Origin: an uncultured Acidobacteriaceae bacterium
Lineage (GTDB): Bacteria; Acidobacteriota; Terriglobia; Terriglobales; Acidobacteriaceae
Assembly: GCA_937879855.1 (NCBI GenBank)
Contig: CALFMO010000011.1
Coordinates: forward strand, 1-64,000
Direction: 5' to 3'
DNA length: 64,000 bases
The translations under genes were made by a program, and so were the position numbers. The notes under the pieces are model-generated. The model saw only the letters and a list, made by a program, of their open reading frames with translations, did no database searches and was not told the DNA's origin. Numbering within the stretch: the stretch's first letter is position 1; each line of letters begins with the position of its first letter. Shown here piece by piece: positions 1 through 7,652 of the stretch.

Positions 1-637
1 TCTTATAGATGATATCGTCTATGATTCCGTATTCCTTAGCCTGCTGCGCGTTCATGATGAAGTCGCGCTCCACATCTTTTTCCACTTTGTCCAGTTTCTG
101 CCCGCTATGCTTCGAGAGTAACTGGTTCGTAATCTCGCGCATACGCAGGATTTCCCGGGCGTGGATGTCGATGTCGGTGGCTTGTCCCGACAAACCGCCC
201 ATGGACGGTTGATGTATTAGAATCCTCGAATTCGGCAGTGCCAATCTCTTTTTGGCTTCTCCTGATGCCAATAGTAACGCCGCCATCGAGGCAGCCTGGC
301 CCACGCACAGGGTCATGACGTCGTTTTTCACGTACTGCATGGTGTCGTAGATCGCCATGCCGGCCGTGATCGAGCCGCCCGGAGAGTTAATGTAGAGCTG
401 GATATCTTTCTCCGGATCTTCCTGAGCCAGAAATAACATTTGCGCAATCACCAGGTTGGCGATGTTGTCGTCAATGGGCGTGCCGATGAAGATAATGTTG
501 TCGCGCAGCAATCGCGAATAGATGTCGTAGGCGCGCTCGCCCCGCCCGGTCTGCTCGATGACCATGGGAACGAGCATCATTTGCGGGTCATTTTTTTGCC
601 AGTCGTTGTTTTGCCAGTCTTTCGGTTTCACATTCAC
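1..637 (-). CDS. clpP: ATP-dependent Clp protease proteolytic subunit ClpP (C-terminus cut by window edge)
   Basis: Serine peptidase subunit of ClpXP/ClpAP, which degrades unfolded or tagged cytoplasmic proteins. The frame reads from a GTG at 637 to the left edge with no stop, giving 212 codons. The ClpP core is clear: INSPGGSITAG, the nucleophile motif GQAASMAALL (Ser117), the HQPSMGG motif (His142) and Asp192 in VERDF complete the triad. It ends at GIIDDIIYK, so only the last few residues are missing. The start is uncertain: GTG at 637 has GGAG about 8 nt upstream, GTG at 631 and a pair of ATGs near 580 are alternatives, and the first 25 residues are not conserved ClpP sequence. It follows tig by about 75 bp on the same strand, the usual tig-clpP order; clpX would be expected just outside the window. 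Confidence 0.95.
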   Translation of the reverse strand, partial: MNVKPKDWQNNDWQKNDPQMMLVPMVIEQTGRGERAYDIYSRLLRDNIIFIGTPIDDNIANLVIAQMLFLAQEDPEKDIQLYINSPGGSITAGMAIYDTMQYVKNDVMTLCVGQAASMAALLLASGEAKKRLALPNSRILIHQPSMGGLSGQATDIDIHAREILRMREITNQLLSKHSGQKLDKVEKDVERDFIMNAQQAKEYGIIDDIIYK

Positions 638-712
638 CTGCCACACTCCGCCCCGACGCAACGTTTCGCTTGCATGGGGAGGGTCGAAGAGGTCCGGTTG
701 TTAATCGCTTAA

Positions 713-2002
713 CTACGCGGACTGGTGATACAGAAAATCGAGGGTCTTTTCGTTGCGGATTCTGTTCCGGATTCTATCGAGGCCCCCATCCTGTGTCAAA
801 CGAGCGCGGATCGCCTCCGGAGTCTGTTTCGATTGTTTGGCGAGGGCTTCAATCTCGTGATTCAATTCGTCCTCGCCAGCTTCGATTTTTTCCAGATCCG
901 CAACGCGTTCCAGTAACAACGACGACTTCACATCCTGCACAGCCTGATCCCGCTGACCCGCTCGCAGACGAGGCAGGTCCATTTTTTTGAGGTCCTCCAT
1001 CTTCATGCCCTGGGCGGCGAGCGCGCGCAGGCCGCGTTCCAGGCGCAGATCGATTTGCCGGTCGACCAGCGACTCCGGCACTTCGAAATCGTTGCGCTTA
1101 ACCAGTTCCGCAACCAGCTTGTCTTTGGCTTCGCGCTCGGCATCGTGCTTGCGTTCAGACTGCATGTTTTCGCGAATCTGCTTGCGCACCTGATCGAGGC
1201 TGGTGAACTCGCCGAGTTCCTTGGCGAAATCGTCATTCAGTTCAGGCAAATTCTTCTGCTTGATGGCCTGAATCTTCACGGTGTAGACGAATGTCTTTCC
1301 GGCCAGACGCTTGTCGGCGACGTCCTCTGGATAACTCACCTCGAACTCGCGTTGGTCCCCGGCATTGGCGCCGCGCAGGTTTTCGGTGAACTCAGGCACA
1401 GTATTCTTGCCGCCGATTTCGATCAGGACTTCGTCCATGTGCACCGGCTGGGTTTTGTCGTCGCCGTTCTTGGGCCGGCCGTCCATGGAGGATTGGGCGA
1501 AGTCACCGTCGGCCAGCGGCCGCCCTTCGACCGAGGTGTAGGTGGCATGCTGTTCGCGCACGCTGTTCACTGCTTCTTCCACTTCTTCATCCTTCACGAC
1601 GATTTCCGGATGGTCGGCGCGAAGTTCCCGGTAACCTTCGACGACGATTTCGGGAAGAATCTCGAAGCTCGCCTTGAAACGCAGCGGCTCGCCGTCATGA
1701 ATGTGCAGGTCCGTGACCTGCGGCTGCGACACGGGAATCATTCCCTGCTTTTCCGCCTCTTTGCGGAAATAGCGCGGAACCAGGGCCTCGACCACATCGC
1801 TCTTCAGGTCTTCCTTGAACCGCTGGCGGATTATGGAGGGAGGTACGTGGCCGGAGCGGAAGCCCGGCAGGCGCGCCACCTTCTGATATTTCTGGATGAT
1901 TTTTTCCATCTCGCGAGAGACTTCTTCGGCGGGGATTTCGACCGAAATCTCGCGTTTGACGCCGTCTTTATTCTTTGCGTCGATTGTTTGTGCAGGACTC
2001 AC
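713..2002 (-). CDS. tig: Trigger factor (ribosome-associated chaperone)
   Basis: Trigger factor binds the ribosome next to the exit tunnel and shields nascent chains. The three family parts are visible: an N-terminal ribosome-binding domain with the signature LPGFRSGHVPPSII near residues 45-58, a central FKBP-like prolyl isomerase region containing VHMDEVLIEIGG and VPEFTENLRG, and a long charged helical C-terminal chaperone domain. The longest frame begins at a GTG at 2029 (438 aa), but that codon has no ribosome site. The GTG at 2002 has AAAGGG five bases upstream and gives 429 residues, closer to the family length, so I prefer it. Upstream of clpP in the same transcript. Confidence 0.95.
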   Translation of the reverse strand: MSPAQTIDAKNKDGVKREISVEIPAEEVSREMEKIIQKYQKVARLPGFRSGHVPPSIIRQRFKEDLKSDVVEALVPRYFRKEAEKQGMIPVSQPQVTDLHIHDGEPLRFKASFEILPEIVVEGYRELRADHPEIVVKDEEVEEAVNSVREQHATYTSVEGRPLADGDFAQSSMDGRPKNGDDKTQPVHMDEVLIEIGGKNTVPEFTENLRGANAGDQREFEVSYPEDVADKRLAGKTFVYTVKIQAIKQKNLPELNDDFAKELGEFTSLDQVRKQIRENMQSERKHDAEREAKDKLVAELVKRNDFEVPESLVDRQIDLRLERGLRALAAQGMKMEDLKKMDLPRLRAGQRDQAVQDVKSSLLLERVADLEKIEAGEDELNHEIEALAKQSKQTPEAIRARLTQDGGLDRIRNRIRNEKTLDFLYHQSA

Positions 2003-2094
2003 GTTTGCCCTTTCGGCTTGCCTTGCCACGTCCGACGGAACTGGCGTTCGTTCACACGCCGTTAATGTTGAGTGTAAAGACTAAGGGAGAGTAG

Positions 2095-2110
2095 CGTCAA
2101 ACGGGTTGGG
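2095..2110. repeat. Left copy of 16-bp direct repeat bracketing the accessory insert
   Basis: The sequence CGTCAAACGGGTTGGG occurs exactly here and again at 4701-4716, in direct orientation, and the flanking bases differ on both sides. The two copies lie between tig and the uracil-DNA glycosylase gene and enclose the two orphan genes, as a target duplication or attachment-site pair would. No integrase or transposase is visible. Confidence 0.6.
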
Positions 2111-2290
2111 GGAGAGGGGAAAGACATGGTCCCAGAGCCCCCATACGAGAATCATGTTTGGACTGGGACTGGTCCAACTTACCTACTAGGGGTTGATGAT
2201 GAGCATCACGACCACACAAGAGAATCAGTGATCAGTTTCGATACTTTCAGTTCTGGAGTAGCGACAGACGATTTACCGGGACACCGGTGC

Positions 2291-3196
2291 TCAGATCCCT
2301 TGGTCTTCCATGAGCTGTTTGTAGCGCTCTTTGTACAATTCTCTGACTGGAAATGAGGGCATCAATACATCCCACATCTTGTGTATTTGCCCGTTGATGT
2401 CTGGGCCGTCAAATTTGAAATAGGTCTGTATCTCCGTGACGATCGCGAGCATCACTCCGGCAGCCTGACCAAGGTGCAAACTAAACATCCGTAAGAACTG
2501 GTCATCCGTCGGTCTTTGTTCATGAGGCATAGCATCTTTGATGTAGAAGATCCCAGTAGCCAATAGGCCGTCCATACCGCCGTGCGCCATGGCCGAATAT
2601 TCCCGCCATTTGCCGTACAGAAGGGTTCTAAGGAATTGTTGATGAGGGCTAAACGTTCCCCCAGGCCGCTGCATGTTGATGTATTGGCCGAGCGTTGGCC
2701 ATGCTTTTTCAGCCTGGACTTCGGCAACGGTAAAATGCATCCGCCGGATCTCGAAATCAAAGTCCATTCGACATTTCGCGATCCACGCATCCCAGTCCGG
2801 GTCTCCGCCGTATCGGGCCTGGTCTTCCTCTATGCCGTCTAGCAGCTTCTTATATCCAGCCTTCCGGAACCATGGGCCATTTTGCCGTGGATCCTGCAGG
2901 ATCGTAGTGATGTTATACAAGCAGTCGATCATGTTCCGAATTAAGGGAAGCACCGCGACCGTGTAGGCTGCGCGCCAATTAACGTCATTCTCACGCCGAT
3001 CGTCTGCATTCAGATAGAACAGCAAATCGTAAGTGTATTGAACCTGCCTGAGAAGCACGTGCAGATCAAACGTAATGAATTCGGCCAGTCCAATCATCTT
3101 GTGGGCCTCTCGCCGGACTTTCTGGGACACAACTTCGGCTACATGGCCCAGAGGCTTCTGGAATAATGTGGCATCAAGCCATTGATCGTCATTCAT
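2291..3196 (-). CDS. Hypothetical protein, possibly HEPN/DUF5677-like
   Basis: 301 residues, function not recognised. It is soluble, rich in aromatic residues and predicted mostly helical, with no signal peptide. An Arg/Asp-containing helix (IRNMIDCLYNI, about residue 85) and a later WREYSAMAHGG motif (about residue 197) resemble the helix pair of HEPN-like DUF5677 proteins, but this is a weak visual match. It lies 80 bp downstream of the frameshifted DUF4238 gene on the same strand, so the two were probably one transcript. Both sit inside the 16-bp direct-repeat bracket, and the local sequence looks less GC-rich than the neighbouring core genes, suggesting acquisition. Confidence 0.7.
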   Translation of the reverse strand: MNDDQWLDATLFQKPLGHVAEVVSQKVRREAHKMIGLAEFITFDLHVLLRQVQYTYDLLFYLNADDRRENDVNWRAAYTVAVLPLIRNMIDCLYNITTILQDPRQNGPWFRKAGYKKLLDGIEEDQARYGGDPDWDAWIAKCRMDFDFEIRRMHFTVAEVQAEKAWPTLGQYINMQRPGGTFSPHQQFLRTLLYGKWREYSAMAHGGMDGLLATGIFYIKDAMPHEQRPTDDQFLRMFSLHLGQAAGVMLAIVTEIQTYFKFDGPDINGQIHKMWDVLMPSFPVRELYKERYKQLMEDQGI

Positions 3197-3276
3197 GCGC
3201 AGTTCCTCATTGGTACGAGCAGATCACGGAGCCGGAGATCACGCAAATCCAAGTAGAGAAGGTACCTGGGTCGCCT

Positions 3277-4531
3277 CTAACTCTTAGACTCGCCCGTCGC
3301 GAGCGGCGGGAGAAGTCCTTGTTCGCGCAAGAAGTCGTCCATCATCTTGTCATCAACGCTGTGCCGCCCAATTCGCTCGTCGGTCATTGCTCTGGACTTG
3401 CCGACGCGTTTCTTCGCCCACTCTTGCTTTGATCGCTCGTACTGGAACCACTCGATGTCATGTTGCCGCCTGTCTTGGAAACGTCGTTGCCAAGGATGAC
3501 GGCCGTATTCGTCGGCGGCGAAGTGCGCACCCTTCGCGCCACCCGCGTAGACTCCCGTAGTGAAACCGACCTTCCAGACGTGCGGCAACAAGAACCGGTC
3601 ATTGTCTAGTGCCCGCCAGTCCGTCGTCGATACTCGTCGTTCCGGGTACAGCCAGTCTCGATCGACCGCCGCAACGTAGTGCGTCGCGCGTTGCTTAAGG
3701 ACGTGGTTGATCCGTAGAACCTCGTCTTCCTCAAGTTCGCGCCCGTACTGAATGTCCCCGAGGTGTTTCATCGTCTGGTCGTAGTAGCGCGGGTTCTCGC
3801 GAAGCTCCGTCGGCACCGACCACAGATTACGAACTAGCTGAAGGTGCGTGATGATCAGGCACGAGTCCAGTCCAAGCGGGAAGATCGTTCGCGTGCCGAT
3901 CTGTTTCAGACTCGGATCGTTGGGGTAAGTCCACTCGTCTTTGAACAACACCTTGCAGTAAAAGGTCACCGGATTGTCGGTCACGAGGAACTTCGTCGGG
4001 CTCTGGGTTGCACGCGCGATCTCCCAGACTCCTTCAGTCCACATCGTCGCGTAAGACTGGAACACCTCAGTCAAGACGTAGAGAGTCGAGTTACCTTCGT
4101 CCCAAGCGAATCGTCGTTTGATCTCTTCGAGTCCTCGCGGTGTTCGAAACCTCTGGGCTCCCATGTAGTGCACGAACGGCTGAAACGCCTCACAGATCTT
4201 ATCGGTGATTCCTTGGAAACTCGCCATCGCAGCGACGGCCTTTGGGCCGATGTTGTCGATCATGCCGAAGAAGAATTTCTCCAGTTCGTCGGTTGTGCCC
4301 GGCGAAATTAAGCGCGTAGAGATCATCCTTGTAGAAACAACTGTCGGGACCGAGATGGCGTATCGCCTTTCGTTGATGCGTGTGTCCGTTTTGTACGATC
4401 GTCTCGGGTTCAAGGTCGAGGTAGTAGTACTTGCTCACGCCTGGGGGCAAGAACCTCCGCTGATACCATTCGGGAACGTAGTGATGCGCGTGTGACTGAA
4501 CTCGGAGCATGACTTTGACTTCCAGCTTCAA
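3277..4531 (-). pseudogene. DUF4238 family protein, interrupted by a single-base frameshift
   Basis: The N-terminal frame (4531 to about 4300) starts with the DUF4238 hallmark HHYVPEWYQRRF. The C-terminal frame (about 4300 to 3277) carries LEKFFFGMIDN and KFLVTDNPVTFYC, matching the family's later motifs. They join in the +1 frame at a GGG run (CCC at 4298-4300 on the plus strand). Dropping one G restores a continuous ALNFAGTTDELEKFFF and a protein of about 417 residues. The break may be a real inactivating mutation or a sequence error; nothing suggests programmed frameshifting. The function of DUF4238 proteins is unknown. The gene is the upstream member of the two-gene insert. Confidence 0.8.
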
Positions 4532-4700
4532 TCATCAAGACGCCCCGATTCTGGTGCAAGAAAAATCGCACCTTTCCTTGTGCAAGACTTGTGGATCACG
4601 AAATGTTTTCTGTGGACGGATAAGGAAAACGGTGTCAAAAGGCCATCAGTATTGAAAACCGTCCGCTACACGCGGTTTGAATCAGGAGGATCTAATCTCT

Positions 4701-4716
4701 CGTCAAACGGGTTGGG
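4701..4716. repeat. Right copy of 16-bp direct repeat bracketing the accessory insert
   Basis: Exact copy of CGTCAAACGGGTTGGG (other copy at 2095-2110). It lies 66 bp upstream of the uracil-DNA glycosylase start, so it marks the outer boundary of the insert on this side. Confidence 0.6.
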
Positions 4717-4782
4717 CAGTCGTCAGGCCTTTGTCGTTGGTCGCTGGCCCAAAAGAGGAATTCGTTGTGCTGTAATGGTGCG

Positions 4783-5496
4783 ATGTCCTGGCTAACTATT
4801 CTCAACCGCGAAATCGTGGCTTGCACGCGTTGCCCGCGGCTGGTTGCGTATCGCGAGGAAGTCGCTCGCGTAAAGCGGCGCGCCTATCTCAGCTGGGAAT
4901 ATTGGGGAAAGCCCGTGGTCGGATTCGGCGATCCACACGCGCGCGTGCTCATCATCGGCCTAGCTCCCGGTGCACACGGTTCCAACCGCACCGGGCGGCC
5001 ATTCACCGGCGACGCTTCCGGAAATTTTATGTACCCCGTTTTGCACGAGACTGGATTTGCGAGCCAGCCGACGGCGATCGACCGTAACGATGGCATGAAG
5101 TTGAAGGATCTCTACATCACGGCGGCGGTGCGCTGCGCTCCCCCCGACAACAAGCCCCTGCCTGCGGAATTGGTGGCCTGCTCGTACTTTCTCGATCGCG
5201 AGTTAGCAGGATTAAAGGAAGTAAAGGTGGTCGTGGCGCTGGGAAAGATTGGCTTCGACGCGTATTTGAATTACCTGAAGCGCCGGGGCGCGCTGACGAG
5301 CAAGAAAGCCTATGTTTTCAAACACGGCGCCAGTTACCGGATGCCCGACGGTAAGGTGTTACTTGCGTCCTACCATCCTTCAAACCAGAACACGCAGACC
5401 GGCAAGCTGACGCGGAAGATGTTCGTGGAGATCTTTCAAGAGGCGGCAAGAATTGCCGATAGAGAAGGTGAGGCGCCGCTGGTGCCGGATCGTTGA
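4783..5496 (+). CDS. udgB: Family 5 uracil-DNA glycosylase (UDGb type, 4Fe-4S)
   Basis: Removes uracil and other deaminated bases from DNA to start base-excision repair. The protein has the family-5 active-site motif GLAPGAHGSNRTGRPF, which lacks the catalytic Asp/Glu of other families, and the C-terminal motif SYHPSNQNTQTGKL. An N-terminal CTRCPRL pair and further Cys residues (AVRCAPP, ELVACSYF) would hold the iron-sulfur cluster. The frame could begin at TTG 4765, which has AGAGGA six bases upstream, giving 243 aa. ATG 4783 gives 237 aa and places the first Cys at the distance usual for UDGb, so it is used here; the choice is open. Confidence 0.92.
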   Translation: MSWLTILNREIVACTRCPRLVAYREEVARVKRRAYLSWEYWGKPVVGFGDPHARVLIIGLAPGAHGSNRTGRPFTGDASGNFMYPVLHETGFASQPTAIDRNDGMKLKDLYITAAVRCAPPDNKPLPAELVACSYFLDRELAGLKEVKVVVALGKIGFDAYLNYLKRRGALTSKKAYVFKHGASYRMPDGKVLLASYHPSNQNTQTGKLTRKMFVEIFQEAARIADREGEAPLVPDR

Positions 5497-5564
5497 CCCT
5501 TCCCCCGCTTGGGGGCATAGCCAAAAGCTCGGGCACGAACCGGGGCGGCGCCGTTTGCAAAACA

Positions 5565-5651
5565 ATTGCTGATTTTTGATTGTTGATTGAAAAACTCAAC
5601 CACTCCGGCGTTTGCTTTTCAATCAGCAATCTGAAATCAAAAATCAGCAAT
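5565..5651. repeat. AT-rich imperfect palindromic repeat, copy 1 of 3
   Basis: The left arm begins ATTGCTGATTTTTGATTG and the right arm ends ATCAAAAATCAGCAAT; the arms pair over about 28 bases around a short GC-containing core with CCGGCG. Related elements lie at 31284-31378 and 61337-61419. All three are in intergenic gaps at the 3' end of minus-strand genes. Confidence 0.8.
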
Positions 5652-5671
5652 CGTGTCCCGAATCTTTCCCA

Positions 5672-6223
5672 CTACTTCAGCCTGGTTACTGTTACTTCGA
5701 GCTGAAACTGTCGTTTGGAGTTGGGATCGTCCACGCTACCGACGACCATTGGCTTGCCCGGCAGCGCCAATGTGCTGGCGTTAATTCGGAATTGGCGTAT
5801 GGTGGGGCGGGATTCGTGACCAGTCGCTTGATCGGGAATTGCAAAATTGCTGATCTCGGCCCGCACTTGTAAGGGCACACCATCGGGGCGCTCTCCGATT
5901 CGGCACCAGATGCTGGTGCCCACGTCCATGTACTGAAACTGTTCGTGCCCGGCCTCGACCGGGACGCGGGTGCCAATCTTGATTTCGTTGGCGTCATCGG
6001 CGTTGAGGTTGAGGGAGTACTGGCGAGAGTTGATCCTTTTGCCATCCTCCAGTTCGTTCACCGAGAAGTCGAGGCGGTAGGCGTGTACTGGTTTGTCAGC
6101 CACTGGAGCGGGCTTGGCTTCTGCCGTCGACTTTGCTGGAGCAGAATCCTGCGCGTGCGCTGCCCTTCCGCAAATTATGAATCCCAAAATCGTGATTGTC
6201 CAAATCGCCGATGCCTTGCGCAT
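5672..6223 (-). CDS. Hypothetical secreted protein of the sigma-factor operon
   Basis: 183 residues with a typical signal peptide (hydrophobic stretch 7-20, cleavage expected after AHA near residue 24), then an Ala/Pro/Lys-rich linker and a beta-rich domain (YRLDFSVNELEDGKRI, QYSLNLNADD, KRQFQLEVTVTRLK). I do not recognise a named family. It begins 36 bp after the stop of the membrane anti-sigma candidate, with sigma factor, anti-sigma and this gene all on the same strand, so it may be a periplasmic sensor or a target of that system. That role is inferred from position only. Confidence 0.75.
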   Translation of the reverse strand: MRKASAIWTITILGFIICGRAAHAQDSAPAKSTAEAKPAPVADKPVHAYRLDFSVNELEDGKRINSRQYSLNLNADDANEIKIGTRVPVEAGHEQFQYMDVGTSIWCRIGERPDGVPLQVRAEISNFAIPDQATGHESRPTIRQFRINASTLALPGKPMVVGSVDDPNSKRQFQLEVTVTRLK

Positions 6224-6259
6224 AATCCGTTCTCCTTAAGTTTTTGTCTATCTGAGCTT

Positions 6260-6862
6260 CTATCTTTCTGTTGTTCCGTTATTCCCTTCTTGCGAATCCA
6301 TGGCCGGAGCGGACGACAAAGAGTTCACTTCTTCCAGTTGGTCTTGGTAAAGCGCCTCGGTCCGCGCCCGGGCGAGCAGCACCGCTTGCTCGGGGTTCTG
6401 CGCCACATAGTTCTGCAGAAGTTTTTCCTGCTCGCTCAGTGGCTCGGGCGATGGAAACTGTTCCAGCTTGGGTGCGCTCGCGACTGAGACTTCAGGAGGC
6501 GAAAGGCGTAGCGCTGGCTTTCGCACTCTTAGATGAGAGCGAACGTCACGTCTCCGCGCGTTCGATATGACTTCTGTTCCTCTCTCCTTTGGAGCCTGCA
6601 TTGGCGTCGAGGGATGAGAGGCCACGACCGGATGAGACGGCCTGACCGATCTCAAGGTCAACGCCAGCATTACGACGACGACCGCCGCGACCACGGCAAT
6701 CGCACTCCAGCGCCCCCACGCGTGATCCGAATCTCGCGCTTGCTCGGCGCGGAGGTTGGCCAGCACACGCTCTTCCAAGCCAGCCCTGGGCTCAGCCACC
6801 GCGTACTTCGCCAGCGCCGCATCCAGCATGCGATCGAGTTCGTCTTGTTCCCTATTGGTCAT
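6260..6862 (-). CDS. Membrane-anchored anti-sigma factor candidate
   Basis: About 200 residues: a short cytoplasmic N-terminus (EQDELDRMLDAALAKY and LEERVLANLRAEQ), one membrane helix (WSAIAVVAAVVVVMLALTL) and a Pro/Ser-rich extracytoplasmic tail. This is the layout of ECF anti-sigma factors, although the HxxxCxxC zinc motif is absent. The longest frame starts at GTG 6871, directly after the sigma gene stop. The ATG at 6862 has AGGTGAG four bases upstream and is preferred. Translational coupling with the sigma factor supports the role; no sequence motif proves it. Confidence 0.7.
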   Translation of the reverse strand: MTNREQDELDRMLDAALAKYAVAEPRAGLEERVLANLRAEQARDSDHAWGRWSAIAVVAAVVVVMLALTLRSVRPSHPVVASHPSTPMQAPKERGTEVISNARRRDVRSHLRVRKPALRLSPPEVSVASAPKLEQFPSPEPLSEQEKLLQNYVAQNPEQAVLLARARTEALYQDQLEEVNSLSSAPAMDSQEGNNGTTER

Positions 6863-6871
6863 AGTTCTCAC

Positions 6872-7468
6872 CTACTTCCGAGCGGTTCGTGCCGCCAACT
6901 TATCGCGCAAAATCTGCCGCGCGCGGAAGACGCGCGAACGCACAGCCGCATCGTTGATGCCCAAAGTTGCCGCGACCTCTTTGGGCGACATCTCTTCGAT
7001 CGTCGATAAAATCAAAGGCTCGCGCAGCTTTTGAGGAAGAGCCGCGATCATCCGCTCCAGTGCCGCGCGCAGCTCGGCGCCGTGCATGGTCTCGTCCGCC
7101 AACGCGTCGGATGAAGCTGCTTCCGGGATTGGCTTTTCTGGATCTTCCAGTGCCACTTCCCGTGTCCTACCGCGTTGCTTGCTCCGATCGACGGCGACCC
7201 GCCAGGCAATTCGCGCCAGCCACGTTTTCGGATCTTCCACGGCGGCGAGCTTCGAACTGTAGCGCAGCACTCGCATAAACGTTTCCTGGGTGGCGTCCTC
7301 GGCATCGTGGTGGCTTCGCAGCACGGCATAGGCGATGCGGTAGACCAGCCGTGAGTGCTCTCGGACTAGCGCCTCAAGCATCTGGTCCCGGCTGCGCTCG
7401 ATGGTCGCCAGTCCGCTCAGGATTGCTTCTCCTGCCACCACTCGTTTGCCCTCACTCATGAAGACCAT
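6872..7468 (-). CDS. ECF-type RNA polymerase sigma factor
   Basis: 198 residues with sigma-70 region 2 (LVYRIAYAVLRSHHDAEDAT, then ETFMRVLRY and WLARIAWRVAVDRSKQ) and region 4 (ALPQKLREPLILSTIEEMS with the helix-turn-helix EVAATLGINDAAVRSRVFRA). It directs RNA polymerase to an envelope or stress regulon. First gene of a three-gene leftward operon with the anti-sigma candidate and a secreted protein. An Ala/Glu-rich linker separates regions 2 and 4, as usual. ATG at 7468 lacks a strong ribosome site and the first 25 residues are not conserved, so a slightly later start is possible. Confidence 0.92.
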   Translation of the reverse strand: MVFMSEGKRVVAGEAILSGLATIERSRDQMLEALVREHSRLVYRIAYAVLRSHHDAEDATQETFMRVLRYSSKLAAVEDPKTWLARIAWRVAVDRSKQRGRTREVALEDPEKPIPEAASSDALADETMHGAELRAALERMIAALPQKLREPLILSTIEEMSPKEVAATLGINDAAVRSRVFRARQILRDKLAARTARK

Positions 7469-7537
7469 CCGGAGGTCGATTGCGTTCAGGAATTTCTTTG
7501 GAAGAACGGGTGGGAGGATTTGTCTTGCGGAGGTGTG

Positions 7538-7648
7538 TGTGGGGCGGACACTCCCGTCCGCGAATCTTGGGGTCTAGTGGACTCTCGACACAAGTTCACA
7601 AATCAAAGTCAACGTCAAAACCAGGCGGACAGGAGTGTCCGCCCCACA
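7538..7648. repeat. Inverted pair of a 24-bp GGGGCGGACACTCC repeat
   Basis: The left arm at 7538-7561 contains GTGGGGCGGACACTCC followed by a GTCCGC end; the right arm at 7624-7648 is its reverse complement with one mismatch in 24. The arms are 62 bp apart, just past the murB stop and upstream of the sigma gene. Each arm is itself partly palindromic, so a transcript could fold here. Confidence 0.8.
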
Positions 7649-7652
7649 TAAC

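Noticed and set aside
1055..2065. 336-codon plus-strand open frame opposite tig
   Set aside because: It is the antisense shadow of a recognised gene; its protein has no family sequence and no ribosome site.
4200..4531. Programmed frameshifting in the DUF4238 gene
   Set aside because: No slippery heptamer or stimulatory hairpin at the junction; a single extra base in GGG explains it.
4650..4720. tRNA-like T-arm (GGTTTGAATC) at the insert edge
   Set aside because: No complete cloverleaf around it; the TTCRAN-type T-loop is absent, so it is not a tRNA attachment site.
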